Shown: positions 26,553 through 35,531, counted from the first letter of the stretch. The stretch: 64,000 nucleotides of DNA from an uncultured Christensenella sp. (GCA_910586245.1 CAJUFY010000005.1:62001-126000); one strand, 5' to 3'. Numbers and translations are program-made. Notes: generated by a model from the letters alone, not told the origin.

Positions 26553-27098
26553 TTAACCCGCAGGGAGCGTTTCCGTCCGAAAAGGGATCCCCGTTTCCGC
26601 GTCTTTCCAGATCAGCGTGTTTCCCTCGATGACCAGATAGGAGTGCGGGGAGTTTTCTTTGGGAATGGAAACGGAGCCGCAGTTGACGTACCAGTACCGT
26701 TCGCGCCGTTCGAAGGCGGGTACGTGAAAATGTCCGTTCAGAAGCACGTCGCCCTCGCGCATGCAAGCGGGCGTTTTGTGCCCGTGCGTCGCGATCACTG
26801 TGCGTTCTCCGCACGGGAAAAATGCGAAATCGGCGTTCACGGGAAATTCGAGCACCATGCCGTCCACTTCGCTGTCGCAGTTGCCGCGTACGCAAAGAAT
26901 GCGGTCTTTCATGGAATTGAGGATATTCGCGCATTCAAGAGTATTATATTCGGGCGGCAGCGGATTGCGTGCGCCGTGATAGAGCAAATCGCCCAACAGC
27001 AGTAATTTTTCGGCGTTTTCTTCCTCGAAGCGTGTTTTCAGCAGACGGCAGTACTTTGCCGAGCCGTGAACGTCCGAAGCGATGACGAGTTTATTCAT
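26553..27098 (-). CDS. YfcE-like metallophosphoesterase
   Basis: A 181-residue calcineurin-like phosphodiesterase. The metal-binding motifs A-S-D-V-H-G-S, L-G-D-L-L-Y-H-G, R-G-N-C-D-S and A-T-H-G-H-K are all present in order. E. coli YfcE hydrolyses artificial phosphodiesters; its natural substrate is not settled. It is the last gene of the minus-strand run after the HAD phosphatase, with a 4-base overlap. Confidence 0.88.
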   Translation of the reverse strand: MNKLVIASDVHGSAKYCRLLKTRFEEENAEKLLLLGDLLYHGARNPLPPEYNTLECANILNSMKDRILCVRGNCDSEVDGMVLEFPVNADFAFFPCGERTVIATHGHKTPACMREGDVLLNGHFHVPAFERRERYWYVNCGSVSIPKENSPHSYLVIEGNTLIWKDAETGIPFRTETLPAG

Positions 27099-27892
27099 AT
27101 GCCCTCCCGCAACAATTCATGAATTTTTTTGAGCACGCCGCCCTCGTTGTTGGAAGGAACGGTGTTTTTGAACTTTTCTTTTAACGGCGGATACGCGTTC
27201 GCCGTGACGTAGGCGTGCCCGCATTCGGCAAGCATTTCCAAGTCGTTCATGTGGTCGCCGAACGCGGCGCATTCTTCTTTTTTCAGCGAAAAATTGCTGC
27301 GGATCACCTGCATCGCGCGCCCCTTGTCCGCTTCGGGCGCGGAAACGTCGCACCAGTTTCGCCCCGAAAGTATGGTGCGCAGTCCGCAAAGTTTCGCGGG
27401 CAGAACACGGTAACAGTTTTCCGCGGAAGAAATTTCGTCGTACACGGATATTTTGCAGATTTTCTCCCGCCCGATCACGTCTTCGAGTTTTTCCACGCGC
27501 ACGCAGTTGTCGTAAGAGGCGCGCGCGCATTCGGAAAAGGGGGAAGCGTCGCTGTCTATGTACGCGTTCTTTTCGCCGCAAAGCAGGGGGAACGCGTGCG
27601 GGACGGCGCGGATTTCTTTCAGCGCGTTCCGCAACATTCCGTCGTCGATCGGGCAGACGTGCAGCGTCTGATCGCGGTATTTGATCAGCGCGCCGTTTTC
27701 GCAGATATAAACGATTTTGTCGTGTACGGGCGCAAACAGTTTTTTCAGATTTGCGTACTGCCGCCCGCTCGCGGGCGCGAACAGCACGCCGCGCGCGCAG
27801 AGCCGTTCGATGAGCGGAAAAATTTCCGCCGGCATACGGCGCGCGTCGTCGAGCAGCGTTCCGTCCAGATCGGTTGCAATAAATTTTATCAT
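27095..27892 (-). CDS. Cof-type HAD family hydrolase
   Basis: A 265-residue HAD phosphatase with motif I D-L-D-G-T-L-L-D and motif IV G-D-H-M-N-D-L-E-M-L, and a Cof-type C2 cap between them. It probably dephosphorylates a small sugar phosphate or nucleotide. The start at 27892 matches the family opening M-I-K-F-I-A-T-D; the frame stays open upstream, antisense to other coding, and is rejected. The ribosome site (GGGTAA) is weak, so coupling to the cardiolipin synthase gene 17 bases upstream is likely. Confidence 0.88.
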   Translation of the reverse strand: MIKFIATDLDGTLLDDARRMPAEIFPLIERLCARGVLFAPASGRQYANLKKLFAPVHDKIVYICENGALIKYRDQTLHVCPIDDGMLRNALKEIRAVPHAFPLLCGEKNAYIDSDASPFSECARASYDNCVRVEKLEDVIGREKICKISVYDEISSAENCYRVLPAKLCGLRTILSGRNWCDVSAPEADKGRAMQVIRSNFSLKKEECAAFGDHMNDLEMLAECGHAYVTANAYPPLKEKFKNTVPSNNEGGVLKKIHELLREGI

Positions 27893-27909
27893 GAAGTTAC
27901 CCGAAAAAG

Positions 27910-29268
27910 TTATACGAGCGGGGCGAACAGGCGCAGAACGGCGCACAGTTTCCGCTCGAAAAAATTCGCTTTTTTCAATTCCGTTCCCGTTCGCCATGCG
28001 GCGAGGAAATCCTGTTCCAAAGCTTCGGCAAGCGTTTCGTCGTCTACGGTCAGTCCGCATTCCGCTTGCAGGTACAGGCTTCTGAAATCGAGATTGTAAG
28101 AGGAAACGAAAGAAATTTTCCCGTCCGCCACCGCGCTCTTCGCGTGCAGGAATCCCGCGGTGTATTCTCTGATGTTGACGCCCGCATACGCGAGTTCGCG
28201 CGCAAAGCTTTTTGTAATCAAAAAAGTCGTGCGTTTGTCGGGAATATGCGGAATCATGATCCGCACGTCTTTGCCCTCCGCCGCCGCGGTTTTCAACGCG
28301 GACACGGTCGCGCCGTCGGGCGCGAGGTAGGGGGTGTTGATATATATTTTTTGTTTGGTTCGATAGATCAGGTCGCAATAGGCGGCGACGCCCGCGCGCG
28401 CATAGGAATCTTCCGCGCCGTCCGCGACGATTTTACAGGGAATATTGCCCGCTTCCGTCGTACACTCGGGGTACGGGATTCCCGCGTCTTCGGCAAAGAG
28501 TTTCGCAAATTCCGCGGCGGGCTGCCCCGTTACGCGCAGGGCGGTATCTTTCCAGTGCCCGAAGCGGATGGTTTCGCCAATGTATTCGTCGGCAAGGTTG
28601 ACCCCGCCCGTGTACGCGATCTCCCCGTCGACGACCGCGATTTTGCGGTGGTTGCGGCGGTTGAGCGCGCGGGAGGGGAAGCGTACTTTGCGGGTCGCCT
28701 TTGCTTTGACGCCCCGTCTTTTCATCTCTTTTTCAAACCCGCGCGGCAACAGCAGCGAACAGCCGAAGTCGTCGTACAACAGTCTGACGTCCAGCCCCGC
28801 CGCGGCTTTCCGTTCGAGAATTTCCAGCACGGCGTCAAAAAACGCGCCGTGCGCGACGATGTAATATTCCAGCCAGATGAACTTCCGCGCGTTTTCGAGA
28901 TCGGGCAGCAGTCTTTCGTACATATCCCGCCCGACGGGGCAATATTCGGTCTCCGCCGCGTACAGCGTCACCGAGGGCTTCGGCGAGGGAGGGGGCAGTT
29001 TTTTTCTGCGGGAAAGCAGACAAAGAAAAGACCCCGTCCAGGGGAGCATGATCGCGAGAACGAGTTTGGGAAGTTTGCATTCGTGCGGTTCCGTTGCGTT
29101 TACCACGGTCAGCGCCGTGACGAGCGCGAACAGGCGCTCTGCAAGTGCGATCGGCGCCAGAGCGCGCGGCAAATAAATTGCCGCCGCCGCGATTGCAAGC
29201 GCGACGAGCAAGGTTAAAAGCGCACAGGGGAAGAGCCGCCCGCCGAAAAAATTTCTGAGTTTTCGCAT
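27910..29268 (-). CDS. cls: Cardiolipin synthase (phospholipase D family)
   Basis: A 452-residue membrane enzyme that joins two phosphatidylglycerols into cardiolipin. Hydrophobic segments lie at about 12-35 and 65-85. Two HKD catalytic motifs follow: N-H-R-K-I-A-V-V-D-G near residue 220 and L-H-A-K-S-A-V-A-D-G near residue 390. The Y-T-G-G-V-N-L-A-D-E-Y and S-S-Y-N-L-D-F-R-S boxes match the family. It sits between the MDR dehydrogenase gene and the HAD gene in the same operon. Confidence 0.9.
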   Translation of the reverse strand: MRKLRNFFGGRLFPCALLTLLVALAIAAAAIYLPRALAPIALAERLFALVTALTVVNATEPHECKLPKLVLAIMLPWTGSFLCLLSRRKKLPPPSPKPSVTLYAAETEYCPVGRDMYERLLPDLENARKFIWLEYYIVAHGAFFDAVLEILERKAAAGLDVRLLYDDFGCSLLLPRGFEKEMKRRGVKAKATRKVRFPSRALNRRNHRKIAVVDGEIAYTGGVNLADEYIGETIRFGHWKDTALRVTGQPAAEFAKLFAEDAGIPYPECTTEAGNIPCKIVADGAEDSYARAGVAAYCDLIYRTKQKIYINTPYLAPDGATVSALKTAAAEGKDVRIMIPHIPDKRTTFLITKSFARELAYAGVNIREYTAGFLHAKSAVADGKISFVSSYNLDFRSLYLQAECGLTVDDETLAEALEQDFLAAWRTGTELKKANFFERKLCAVLRLFAPLV

Positions 29269-29296
29269 GATGTATGCGGCGGGCGCAAGTTATGAA

Positions 29297-30307
29297 TCAG
29301 AGCAGTTTTGCGTAGGTATAGGAGAAGGAAGTTTCCTTCGGCGTCTCTTTGGCGCGCTGTTCCACGTAAGCGGGAAGATCGTCAGGCATGACGACGTGCA
29401 CTTCGAAGCTGGACATGTCTACCGCCTTGTTTGCGGTAAGGTTAATCGCCGTTTCCAGATAGTCGGCGCAGTCGGATACGCAGTGTACGGTAATCCGCTT
29501 GCGGAGTGCTTCGGTAAAATCGACGATGATTTTGCAGGGCGCAAGTCCGCCCGCCACGACGTTGGAGTCGCGCGCGCTGACCGCGAACGGAATCGCGGGA
29601 TCGTTGTTGTCGCAGTCGGTAATATACACCGCGCCGTCGGTGAGTCTGCCGCCCGTGAGCGTGCCCACTTGTTCGAGCATGTTCTCGTCCGCCTGCACGG
29701 TATAATAAACGCCGCAGCCGCGCGCGAAGTTCAGCCGCGCGCTGTCGGTATCGATGAGGACGGGCGCCGCCTGCTGATAAATGAGCAGCTGGCACACGAG
29801 GATTCCGAGCGGACTTGCGCCCACGACGGCAACGTGCTGCCCCTTATGCGCGCCCAGCCGTTCGACCGCGGCTTTGGCGAGCGCGACGTGGTGCAGCAAA
29901 AGCGCCTGTTCGTCGCCCACCGAATCGGGCAGCGCCGTAACTTCGTCGGGGGAAACGCAAACGATGTCGCGCAGGTAACCGTCGCAGGTCTGCCCGCAAA
30001 TTTCGTAATCGTATTCCGAAAAATCCTTCTTCGCCGTGCCGCTGTCGCGGGCGGGGAGAAAGGAGTGCATGGCTACGCGGGTGCCTTTGGGGAAATCGTC
30101 TCCGAAGTCTTCGGCTACGATTCCCACGGCGAATCTTCCCGGAACGATCGGGAAAGCCGTTCTCGCTTCCCCGCGGAAGAGCGCCGCGTCCACGCTGCTC
30201 AGCAACGTTTTGGTAATGCGTACTTTCAGCTTTCCTTCGCCTGCGGCGGGTACCGCTTCTTCGGAAAGCACGAGTTTACCGGCTTGCATTAGATGCCAGA
30301 CGTTCAT
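29297..30307 (-). CDS. MDR-superfamily dehydrogenase lacking zinc ligands
   Basis: A 336-residue medium-chain dehydrogenase/reductase. The GroES-like N-terminal half and the nucleotide-binding half (V-A-V-V-G-A-S-P-L-G-I-L-V) are visible. The catalytic cysteine expected in the C-G-T-D position is replaced by S-S-V-D, and the four structural zinc cysteines are absent. It is therefore likely a zinc-free NAD(P)-dependent reductase, or a non-canonical member. The start at 30307 has AGGAGGACCT upstream. It is the first gene of the run leading to cls, the HAD gene and the phosphodiesterase gene. Confidence 0.75.
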   Translation of the reverse strand: MNVWHLMQAGKLVLSEEAVPAAGEGKLKVRITKTLLSSVDAALFRGEARTAFPIVPGRFAVGIVAEDFGDDFPKGTRVAMHSFLPARDSGTAKKDFSEYDYEICGQTCDGYLRDIVCVSPDEVTALPDSVGDEQALLLHHVALAKAAVERLGAHKGQHVAVVGASPLGILVCQLLIYQQAAPVLIDTDSARLNFARGCGVYYTVQADENMLEQVGTLTGGRLTDGAVYITDCDNNDPAIPFAVSARDSNVVAGGLAPCKIIVDFTEALRKRITVHCVSDCADYLETAINLTANKAVDMSSFEVHVVMPDDLPAYVEQRAKETPKETSFSYTYAKLL

Positions 30308-30343
30308 AGGTCCTCCTGTTGCAATTTCCGCATTTTGGAAGCT

Positions 30344-30372
30344 ATTATACCGCACGGGGCGGAATTTGGCAA
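30344..30372 (-). promoter_or_regulatory. Promoter of MDR dehydrogenase operon
   Basis: On the minus strand: TTGCCA, 17 bases, TATAAT, about 30 bases before the AGGAGG ribosome site. Confidence 0.8.
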
Positions 30373-30439
30373 GCGTTTTTTCAAATCCCGAAAAAAATGC
30401 GGCTGCGGCTTAAAATTTAAGTTTCGCTTTCAAAATCAG

Positions 30440-30468
30440 TTGACGAAAGTTAAAAAAACGGATATAAT
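30440..30468 (+). promoter_or_regulatory. Promoter of rpmE
   Basis: TTGACG (30440-30445), 17 bases, TATAAT (30463-30468), 40 bases before the rpmE ATG. Confidence 0.85.
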
Positions 30469-30508
30469 AACTTTTGTATTCTATGAATTACCGAGTGAGG
30501 TGAACGAA

Positions 30509-30712
30509 ATGAAAGCGGATATTCATCCCAAATATCACGAAGTAACGGTCGTTTGCGCTTGCGGCGAAACCTTTAAAACGGGTTCGACGAAAGAAGCGGA
30601 CGTTCTCAAAGTGGATATTTGCAGTAAATGCCATCCCTTCTTCACGGGCCGTCAGAAGCTCGTCGATACCGGCGGACGCGTGGATAAGTTCAAGAAGAGA
30701 TACGGTATCTAA
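30509..30712 (+). CDS. rpmE: 50S ribosomal protein L31, zinc-binding form
   Basis: A 67-residue L31 with the family opening M-K-A-D-I-H-P-K-Y-H. The C-x-C and C-S-K-C-H-P-F-F-T-G motifs mark it as the cysteine-containing, zinc-binding type. The ATG at 30509 follows GAGTGAGGTG; the frame is open upstream into the promoter region and that part is not coding. It stands before the release-factor genes, a common arrangement in Clostridia. Confidence 0.96.
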   Translation: MKADIHPKYHEVTVVCACGETFKTGSTKEADVLKVDICSKCHPFFTGRQKLVDTGGRVDKFKKRYGI

Positions 30713-30720
30713 GCAACCCT

Positions 30721-30746
30721 CAGCCTCCCGAAAAAGAGGCTGTTTT
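30721..30746 (+). terminator. Weak terminator after rpmE
   Basis: A CAGCCTC / GAGGCTG stem with an 8-base loop, followed by TTTTGC. Short stem and T tract suggest partial read-through into the DUF1385-PrmC gene, for which I see no separate promoter. Confidence 0.6.
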
Positions 30747-30777
30747 GCTATTTAAAAAATCTCGATTCAGGCAGAAC

Positions 30778-32610
30778 ATGAAAAAATCCAACTGTACCTA
30801 TATCGGCGGGCAGGCGGTGATCCAGGGAGTCATGATGCGCGGCAAGCGCGGCATGGCGACCGTCGTCCGCGACGATAACGGCGAATTGCAAATGGAAGCC
30901 AAGCGCATCAAACCGCCCGAAAAGCGGAAAAAGTGGATGCGCATTCCTTTCGTGCGCGGCGTCGTGAATTTCGTCGCTTCGCTCGTAGGCGGCACGCAGG
31001 CGCTCATGCGCAGTTCGGAAGCCGCGATTACCGAAGAGGAAGAACCTTCGAAGTTCACCAAGTGGATGCAGGAAAAATGGAAGATCAGCGTGGGCGACGT
31101 TATCACTTCGATCGCGACGATATTCGGCGTCGCGCTCGCGCTCGTGCTGTTTTTGTATCTGCCCGGTTTGTTTACGGGCATGATCGCGGACGCGGCGCCC
31201 GTGATCGGCGGAAAAGGGAGCATATGGTATAATCTGATCGAGGGCGGATTCCGCCTTGCGGTCTTTATACTGTATATTCTGTTTACGCTTTTATTGCCCT
31301 CGATGCGGGAAACGTACCGTTACCACGGCGCCGAGCATAAAACCATAAACTGTTACGAATACGGGAAGGAGCTTACCGTCGAAAACGTAAAGAGCTGTTC
31401 CCGCTTGCACGACCGCTGCGGTACGACTTTCATCTTTATCGTACTCACGATCTCGATTCTTGTCTTCTCGCTCGTCGGCTGGCTCGTCTTCGGGGTTGCG
31501 GGACTGAATACTGGGATCGGCATCGTGAACAACCTGATTGCGTTTCTCATCAAGTTATGTATGCTTCCGCTCGTAGCGGGCGTTTCCTACGAGATTTTAA
31601 AACTGCTTGCGAAAATTCAGTCGCCGATCGTCCTGCCGCTGAAAGCGCCGGGATTCCTGTTGCAGAAGCTCACGACCAAAGATCCGACGGACGAAATGAT
31701 CGAGTGCGCCATTCTCGCATTCAACAAGGTGCTGGATATGGACGCGAATCCCGATTCCCCCGAAAAGACGTTTGCAACCGAAACGAAGCTTTCCAAATTG
31801 CTTGCGATGATGAAAAAGTCGTTTGCGGAAAAGGAAATCGACGATTCGGATGCGGAGTGGATCGTGAGCTTGCTTCTGGATATTCCGCGCAGCAGTCTTT
31901 CCGAAGAGCGCATCGTCACCCGCGCGGAGTGCGCTAAAATTTTAAATATTTTCGAACAGCGTTTAACGGGCAGGCCGCTCTGGTACGTCATGGGCGACGC
32001 GTCCTTTTACGGTTATACGTTCAAGGTTGACGAGCGGGTGCTCATCCCCCGTCCCGAAACGGAAATTCTCGTGCGGCAGGCGGTCAGCTCTCTCAAAGAC
32101 GGCGACAGCATGCTCGATCTTTGCACGGGGAGCGGCGCGGTCGCGGTGGCGGTCGCGTGCGAAACGGCAAAGACGAAACGGGTCAGCGTAACGGCGACGG
32201 ATATTTCGGAAGCCGCGTTGGAAATCGCCAAAGAAAACGCATGGAAAAACAAGGCGAACGTGAATTTCATTCAGTCCGACTTGTTCGAAAACGTGCGGGG
32301 AAGGTTTAACCTGATCACCGCGAATCCGCCCTATATCAAGAGTAGCGAAATCGAAACGCTTTCCAAAGACGTGCGCGATTTCGAACCGCGTCTGGCGCTC
32401 GACGGCGGCGTGGACGGTCTGGATTTTTACCGCCGCATTGCGGAAAAGATTAACCGCTATCTCGTACGCGGGGGCATGTGCATTCTCGAAGTGGGCGAAG
32501 ATCAGGCGCAGGAAGTCATCAAAATATTCCAGGCGGCTTCCCGTTGCGATTTCGCTATGGTCGTAAAAGACCTGAGCGGCGTGGAACGCATCGTAAAGAT
32601 CGGATTTTAA
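30778..32610 (+). CDS. prmC: DUF1385 membrane protein fused to PrmC release-factor methyltransferase
   Basis: Residues 1-310 are a DUF1385 (YqhQ-like) membrane protein, with the opening I-G-G-Q-A-V-I-Q-G-V-M-M-R-G, several membrane segments and Y-R-Y-H-G-A-E-H-K-T. Residues about 325-610 are a full PrmC, with R-P-L-W-Y-V-M-G, V-L-I-P-R-P-E-T-E, the SAM motif D-L-C-T-G-S-G-A-V-A-V-A and the glutamine-binding N-P-P-Y. PrmC methylates the GGQ glutamine of release factors, and its substrate gene prfA follows after one base. Elsewhere these are normally two adjacent genes; here there is no stop between them. The ATG at 30778 has only a modest ribosome site (CAGGCAG). Confidence 0.9.
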   Translation: MKKSNCTYIGGQAVIQGVMMRGKRGMATVVRDDNGELQMEAKRIKPPEKRKKWMRIPFVRGVVNFVASLVGGTQALMRSSEAAITEEEEPSKFTKWMQEKWKISVGDVITSIATIFGVALALVLFLYLPGLFTGMIADAAPVIGGKGSIWYNLIEGGFRLAVFILYILFTLLLPSMRETYRYHGAEHKTINCYEYGKELTVENVKSCSRLHDRCGTTFIFIVLTISILVFSLVGWLVFGVAGLNTGIGIVNNLIAFLIKLCMLPLVAGVSYEILKLLAKIQSPIVLPLKAPGFLLQKLTTKDPTDEMIECAILAFNKVLDMDANPDSPEKTFATETKLSKLLAMMKKSFAEKEIDDSDAEWIVSLLLDIPRSSLSEERIVTRAECAKILNIFEQRLTGRPLWYVMGDASFYGYTFKVDERVLIPRPETEILVRQAVSSLKDGDSMLDLCTGSGAVAVAVACETAKTKRVSVTATDISEAALEIAKENAWKNKANVNFIQSDLFENVRGRFNLITANPPYIKSSEIETLSKDVRDFEPRLALDGGVDGLDFYRRIAEKINRYLVRGGMCILEVGEDQAQEVIKIFQAASRCDFAMVVKDLSGVERIVKIGF

Positions 32611-32611
32611 T

Positions 32612-33679
32612 ATGCTGAACAAATTGCAGACGATCGCCAACCGCTTCGAAGAGATCAACCGCATGCTTGCTTTGCCGGAAGTTCTGGCGGATCGGGCGCA
32701 GTGGACGAAGCTGACCAAAGAGCGCGCCGAACTCGAAGAAATTGCCGCGGCGTATGCCGACTACCGCAGGACGGAGCAAGAAATGAACGCCGCGTTTGCG
32801 GAAGCGGAAAAAGAAACGGGCGAAATGCGCGAATTGCTCAGCGACGAGGGCTATGCCTTAAAGGCGGCGCTTGCCGAAAAAGAGACCGCGCTCAAAATTC
32901 TGCTTCTGCCCAAAGATAAGAACGACGAACGCAACTGCACGATCGAAATACGCGCGGGCGCGGGCGGGGAAGAGGCGGCGCTGTTCGCCTACCGTCTGTA
33001 CCGCATGTATCAGGGCTTTTGCGAACGCAAGCGTTTCAAGTGGGAAGTCGTCGATCTGAACGAAACGGAACTGGGCGGCATGAAGGAAGCGATCGTGAAC
33101 GTCGAGGGCAAGGGCGCGTACAAACGGCTGAAATACGAAAGCGGCGTACACCGCGTGCAGCGCGTGCCCGAAACGGAGTCGCAGGGCAGAATCCATACCT
33201 CTACCGCGACGGTCGCCGTGCTACCCGAAGCGGACGAAGTGGAAGTCGAAATCAAAGACGAGGATATCCGCGTCGATCTGTTCCGTTCTTCGGGCGCGGG
33301 CGGACAAAAAGTAAACAAAACGGAAACCGCGATCCGGATCACGCATTTCCCCACGGGCATCGTCGTGACCTGTCAGGACGAGCGCAGCCAACTCAAAAAC
33401 AAGGAAAAAGCCTTCCGCGTTCTGCGGACGCGGCTTTACGATTATTATAACGGCAAAGCGAATTCCAAAGAAGCCGCCGACCGTAAGAATCTGGTCGGCA
33501 CGGGGGACAGGAGCGAACGAATCCGCACCTACAATTTCCCGCAGAGCCGCATTACCGATCACCGCATCGGACTGAGCGTGCATTCGATGGAAGCGTTTTT
33601 GTCGGGCGATTTCGACGAAATGACGGACGCGCTCGCCCGCGCGGATACCGAAGCAAGGCTTACCGCGTCGGACGAATGA
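32612..33679 (+). CDS. prfA: Peptide chain release factor 1
   Basis: A 355-residue class I release factor reading UAA and UAG. The codon-recognition tripeptide is P-E-T (in R-V-P-E-T-E-S-Q-G-R), the PxT form typical of RF1. The peptidyl-hydrolase motif is G-A-G-G-Q-K near residue 230, and its glutamine is the target of the PrmC domain encoded upstream. The ATG lies one base after the fusion gene's stop, so translation is probably coupled. Confidence 0.96.
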   Translation: MLNKLQTIANRFEEINRMLALPEVLADRAQWTKLTKERAELEEIAAAYADYRRTEQEMNAAFAEAEKETGEMRELLSDEGYALKAALAEKETALKILLLPKDKNDERNCTIEIRAGAGGEEAALFAYRLYRMYQGFCERKRFKWEVVDLNETELGGMKEAIVNVEGKGAYKRLKYESGVHRVQRVPETESQGRIHTSTATVAVLPEADEVEVEIKDEDIRVDLFRSSGAGGQKVNKTETAIRITHFPTGIVVTCQDERSQLKNKEKAFRVLRTRLYDYYNGKANSKEAADRKNLVGTGDRSERIRTYNFPQSRITDHRIGLSVHSMEAFLSGDFDEMTDALARADTEARLTASDE

Positions 33680-33715
33680 TTTGTAAAACCATTTTTTAAC
33701 ATACAGAGGTGCCAA

Positions 33716-34915
33716 ATGAACGAAAGACTTGCAAAGCGGATCCGCACCATTTCCCCCTCGCTCACCCTCGCCATCAGCGCGAAAGCCAAAGCGATGAAAG
33801 CGGAAGGGGAAGACGTCATCTCGTTCGGCGTGGGAGAACCCGATTTCAACACGCCCGAACACATCGTGGAAGCGGCGATCGACGCGCTCGAAAAGGGACA
33901 TACCAAATATACGCCCTCGTCGGGGCTCATGGAACTGCGCCGCTCCATTTGCAGCAAGTTCCGCCGCGACAACGGGCTCGATTACGAACCTTCGCAGATC
34001 ATCGTTTCCAGCGGGGCGAAGCACTCCATTTTTAACGTTTGTTTCGCGCTTTTGGACGAGGGGGACGAAGTCATCATTCCCGCGCCTTACTGGCTCACCT
34101 ATCCTGAAGTGGTAAAAGTGTGCGGCGGCGTGCCCGTAACGATCAAGGCGAGCAAAAAGACGGGCTTTAAAATCACGCCCGAACAACTCAAAGCGGCGAT
34201 CACGCCCAAGACCAAACTTTTCATTTTCAATTCGCCTTGCAATCCTACGGGCGCAGTCTATTCGGAAGAGGAAGTGCGCGCGCTCGCGAAAGTGTGCGAG
34301 GAAGCGAACATCTTCGTTCTCTCCGACGAAATTTACGAAAAACTCGTTTACGGCGAAACCAAACCGTTCTCTTTTGCCGCCTGTTCGGAAAAGATGAAGG
34401 AACTGACGATTACCGTAAACGGCGTGTCCAAAACGTATGCCATGACGGGCTGGCGGATCGGGTATCTCGCCGCGCCCAAAGACGTTGCGAAGGCGATCGA
34501 CTCCTTCCAGAGCCACGCTACGAGCAACGCGAATTCCATCGCGCAGTACGCCACGATCAAGGCGCTCAACTCGCCCGAGGCGGCAGTCGAAGAAATGGTC
34601 GCGCGGTTCGCCCGCAGAAGACTTGCCATGATCGAACGCATTTCCGACATGCAGGGCGCTTACTGCATCATTCCCGACGGCGCGTTTTACGCCATGCTGG
34701 TGGTGAGCGGGAGCTACGGGAAAAAGTTCGGCAGCCACACCATTACCGATTCGGTGAGCTTTGCGGACTGTCTGCTCGACGCGGCGAAGGTCGCCGTCGT
34801 TCCCGGAATTTCGTTCGGCGCGGACGAATGCGTGCGCCTTTCGTACTCCCTTTCGATGAAAGACATGCTCGAAGGACTGGACAGAATCGACGCGTTCATT
34901 CAGAGTCTGCAATAA
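33716..34915 (+). CDS. Pyridoxal phosphate-dependent aminotransferase (aspartate-type)
   Basis: A 399-residue fold-type I aminotransferase of the class I/II group, most like Bacillota aspartate aminotransferases. Motifs are G-V-G-E-P-D-F-N-T-P, Y-T-P-S-S-G, N-S-P-C-N-P-T-G, S-D-E-I-Y-E and the PLP lysine in V-S-K-T-Y-A-M-T-G-W-R-I-G-Y. It likely makes aspartate from oxaloacetate and glutamate, but substrate cannot be fixed from sequence alone. The start has AGAGGTG upstream. A threonine synthase gene lies nearby, consistent with aspartate-family amino acid synthesis. Confidence 0.9.
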   Translation: MNERLAKRIRTISPSLTLAISAKAKAMKAEGEDVISFGVGEPDFNTPEHIVEAAIDALEKGHTKYTPSSGLMELRRSICSKFRRDNGLDYEPSQIIVSSGAKHSIFNVCFALLDEGDEVIIPAPYWLTYPEVVKVCGGVPVTIKASKKTGFKITPEQLKAAITPKTKLFIFNSPCNPTGAVYSEEEVRALAKVCEEANIFVLSDEIYEKLVYGETKPFSFAACSEKMKELTITVNGVSKTYAMTGWRIGYLAAPKDVAKAIDSFQSHATSNANSIAQYATIKALNSPEAAVEEMVARFARRRLAMIERISDMQGAYCIIPDGAFYAMLVVSGSYGKKFGSHTITDSVSFADCLLDAAKVAVVPGISFGADECVRLSYSLSMKDMLEGLDRIDAFIQSLQ

Positions 34916-34942
34916 ATTTTGAAACGAATTTTAAAAAACTAC

Positions 34943-34971
34943 TTGAAAATCGTCGGAAAACTTGATATTAT
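34943..34971 (+). promoter_or_regulatory. Promoter of P-loop protein gene
   Basis: TTGAAA (34943-34948), 17 bases, TATTAT (34966-34971); a TATAAT at 34969 is an alternative -10 with a longer spacer. Confidence 0.6.
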
Positions 34972-35018
34972 AATAATATAAAATATTGCCTTTGCAAAAA
35001 GGCGGCTTGGAGGATACC

Positions 35019-35426
35019 ATGATCAAAGTCATTTGCGGCCCGAAAGGCAGCGGAAAAACAAAGAAAATTATCGACGCGGCAAACGCAGCCGTAGCGGATG
35101 CGAAAGGTCATTTGATTTTTATTACCGATACGAAGAGATACATGTACGATTTAAAACGCGAAATCCGTTTTATCGACGTAACCGACTACACCGTTGCGGG
35201 CGAAGAAGCGCTCTGCGGCTTCATCAAAGGGGCGATCGCAGGCGGCTACGATAACGAGTACGTGTACGTAGACGGCATTGCGCGCATTGCGGGCAAACAG
35301 CTTAAAGACATGGCGCAAATCTTCTATATGATCGAAAAAGTCGCGGAAATGCGGAATTTGCAGGTGTGCCTCACTTGCAGCTGCGCGGAAGAGGAACTGC
35401 CCGATTTCGCAAAGAAATATCTTTGA
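35019..35426 (+). CDS. Small P-loop protein of unknown function
   Basis: A 135-residue protein with an N-terminal Walker A motif (G-P-K-G-S-G-K-T). The candidate Walker B strand Y-V-Y-V-D-G-I is near residue 85. This is about the minimal size of a single P-loop NTPase core, without a recognisable effector domain. A C-terminal C-L-T-C-S-C may bind metal. The start has TTGGAGGAT upstream and its own promoter. Function not recognised. Confidence 0.72.
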   Translation: MIKVICGPKGSGKTKKIIDAANAAVADAKGHLIFITDTKRYMYDLKREIRFIDVTDYTVAGEEALCGFIKGAIAGGYDNEYVYVDGIARIAGKQLKDMAQIFYMIEKVAEMRNLQVCLTCSCAEEELPDFAKKYL

Positions 35427-35477
35427 TCAAGGGTTGCGCGCCGCGCAATTCAACCGAATGATTTACCGCATAAATCG

Positions 35478-35497
35478 CCTTCCCCGCAAGGGGAAGG
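35478..35497. repeat. GC-rich hairpin upstream of thrC
   Basis: A perfect CCTTCCCC / GGGGAAGG stem with a GCAA tetraloop, about 35 bases before the thrC start. No T tract follows. It could be a repetitive extragenic palindrome or end the P-loop transcript. Confidence 0.5.
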
Positions 35498-35531
35498 TGT
35501 CTGCGTGTAAAAAAGAGCGCAGGAGGAAAGT

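Noticed and set aside
33221..34912. A 563-codon open frame on the minus strand
   Set aside because: Antisense to prfA and the aminotransferase gene; Arg/Phe/His-rich with no recognisable domain.
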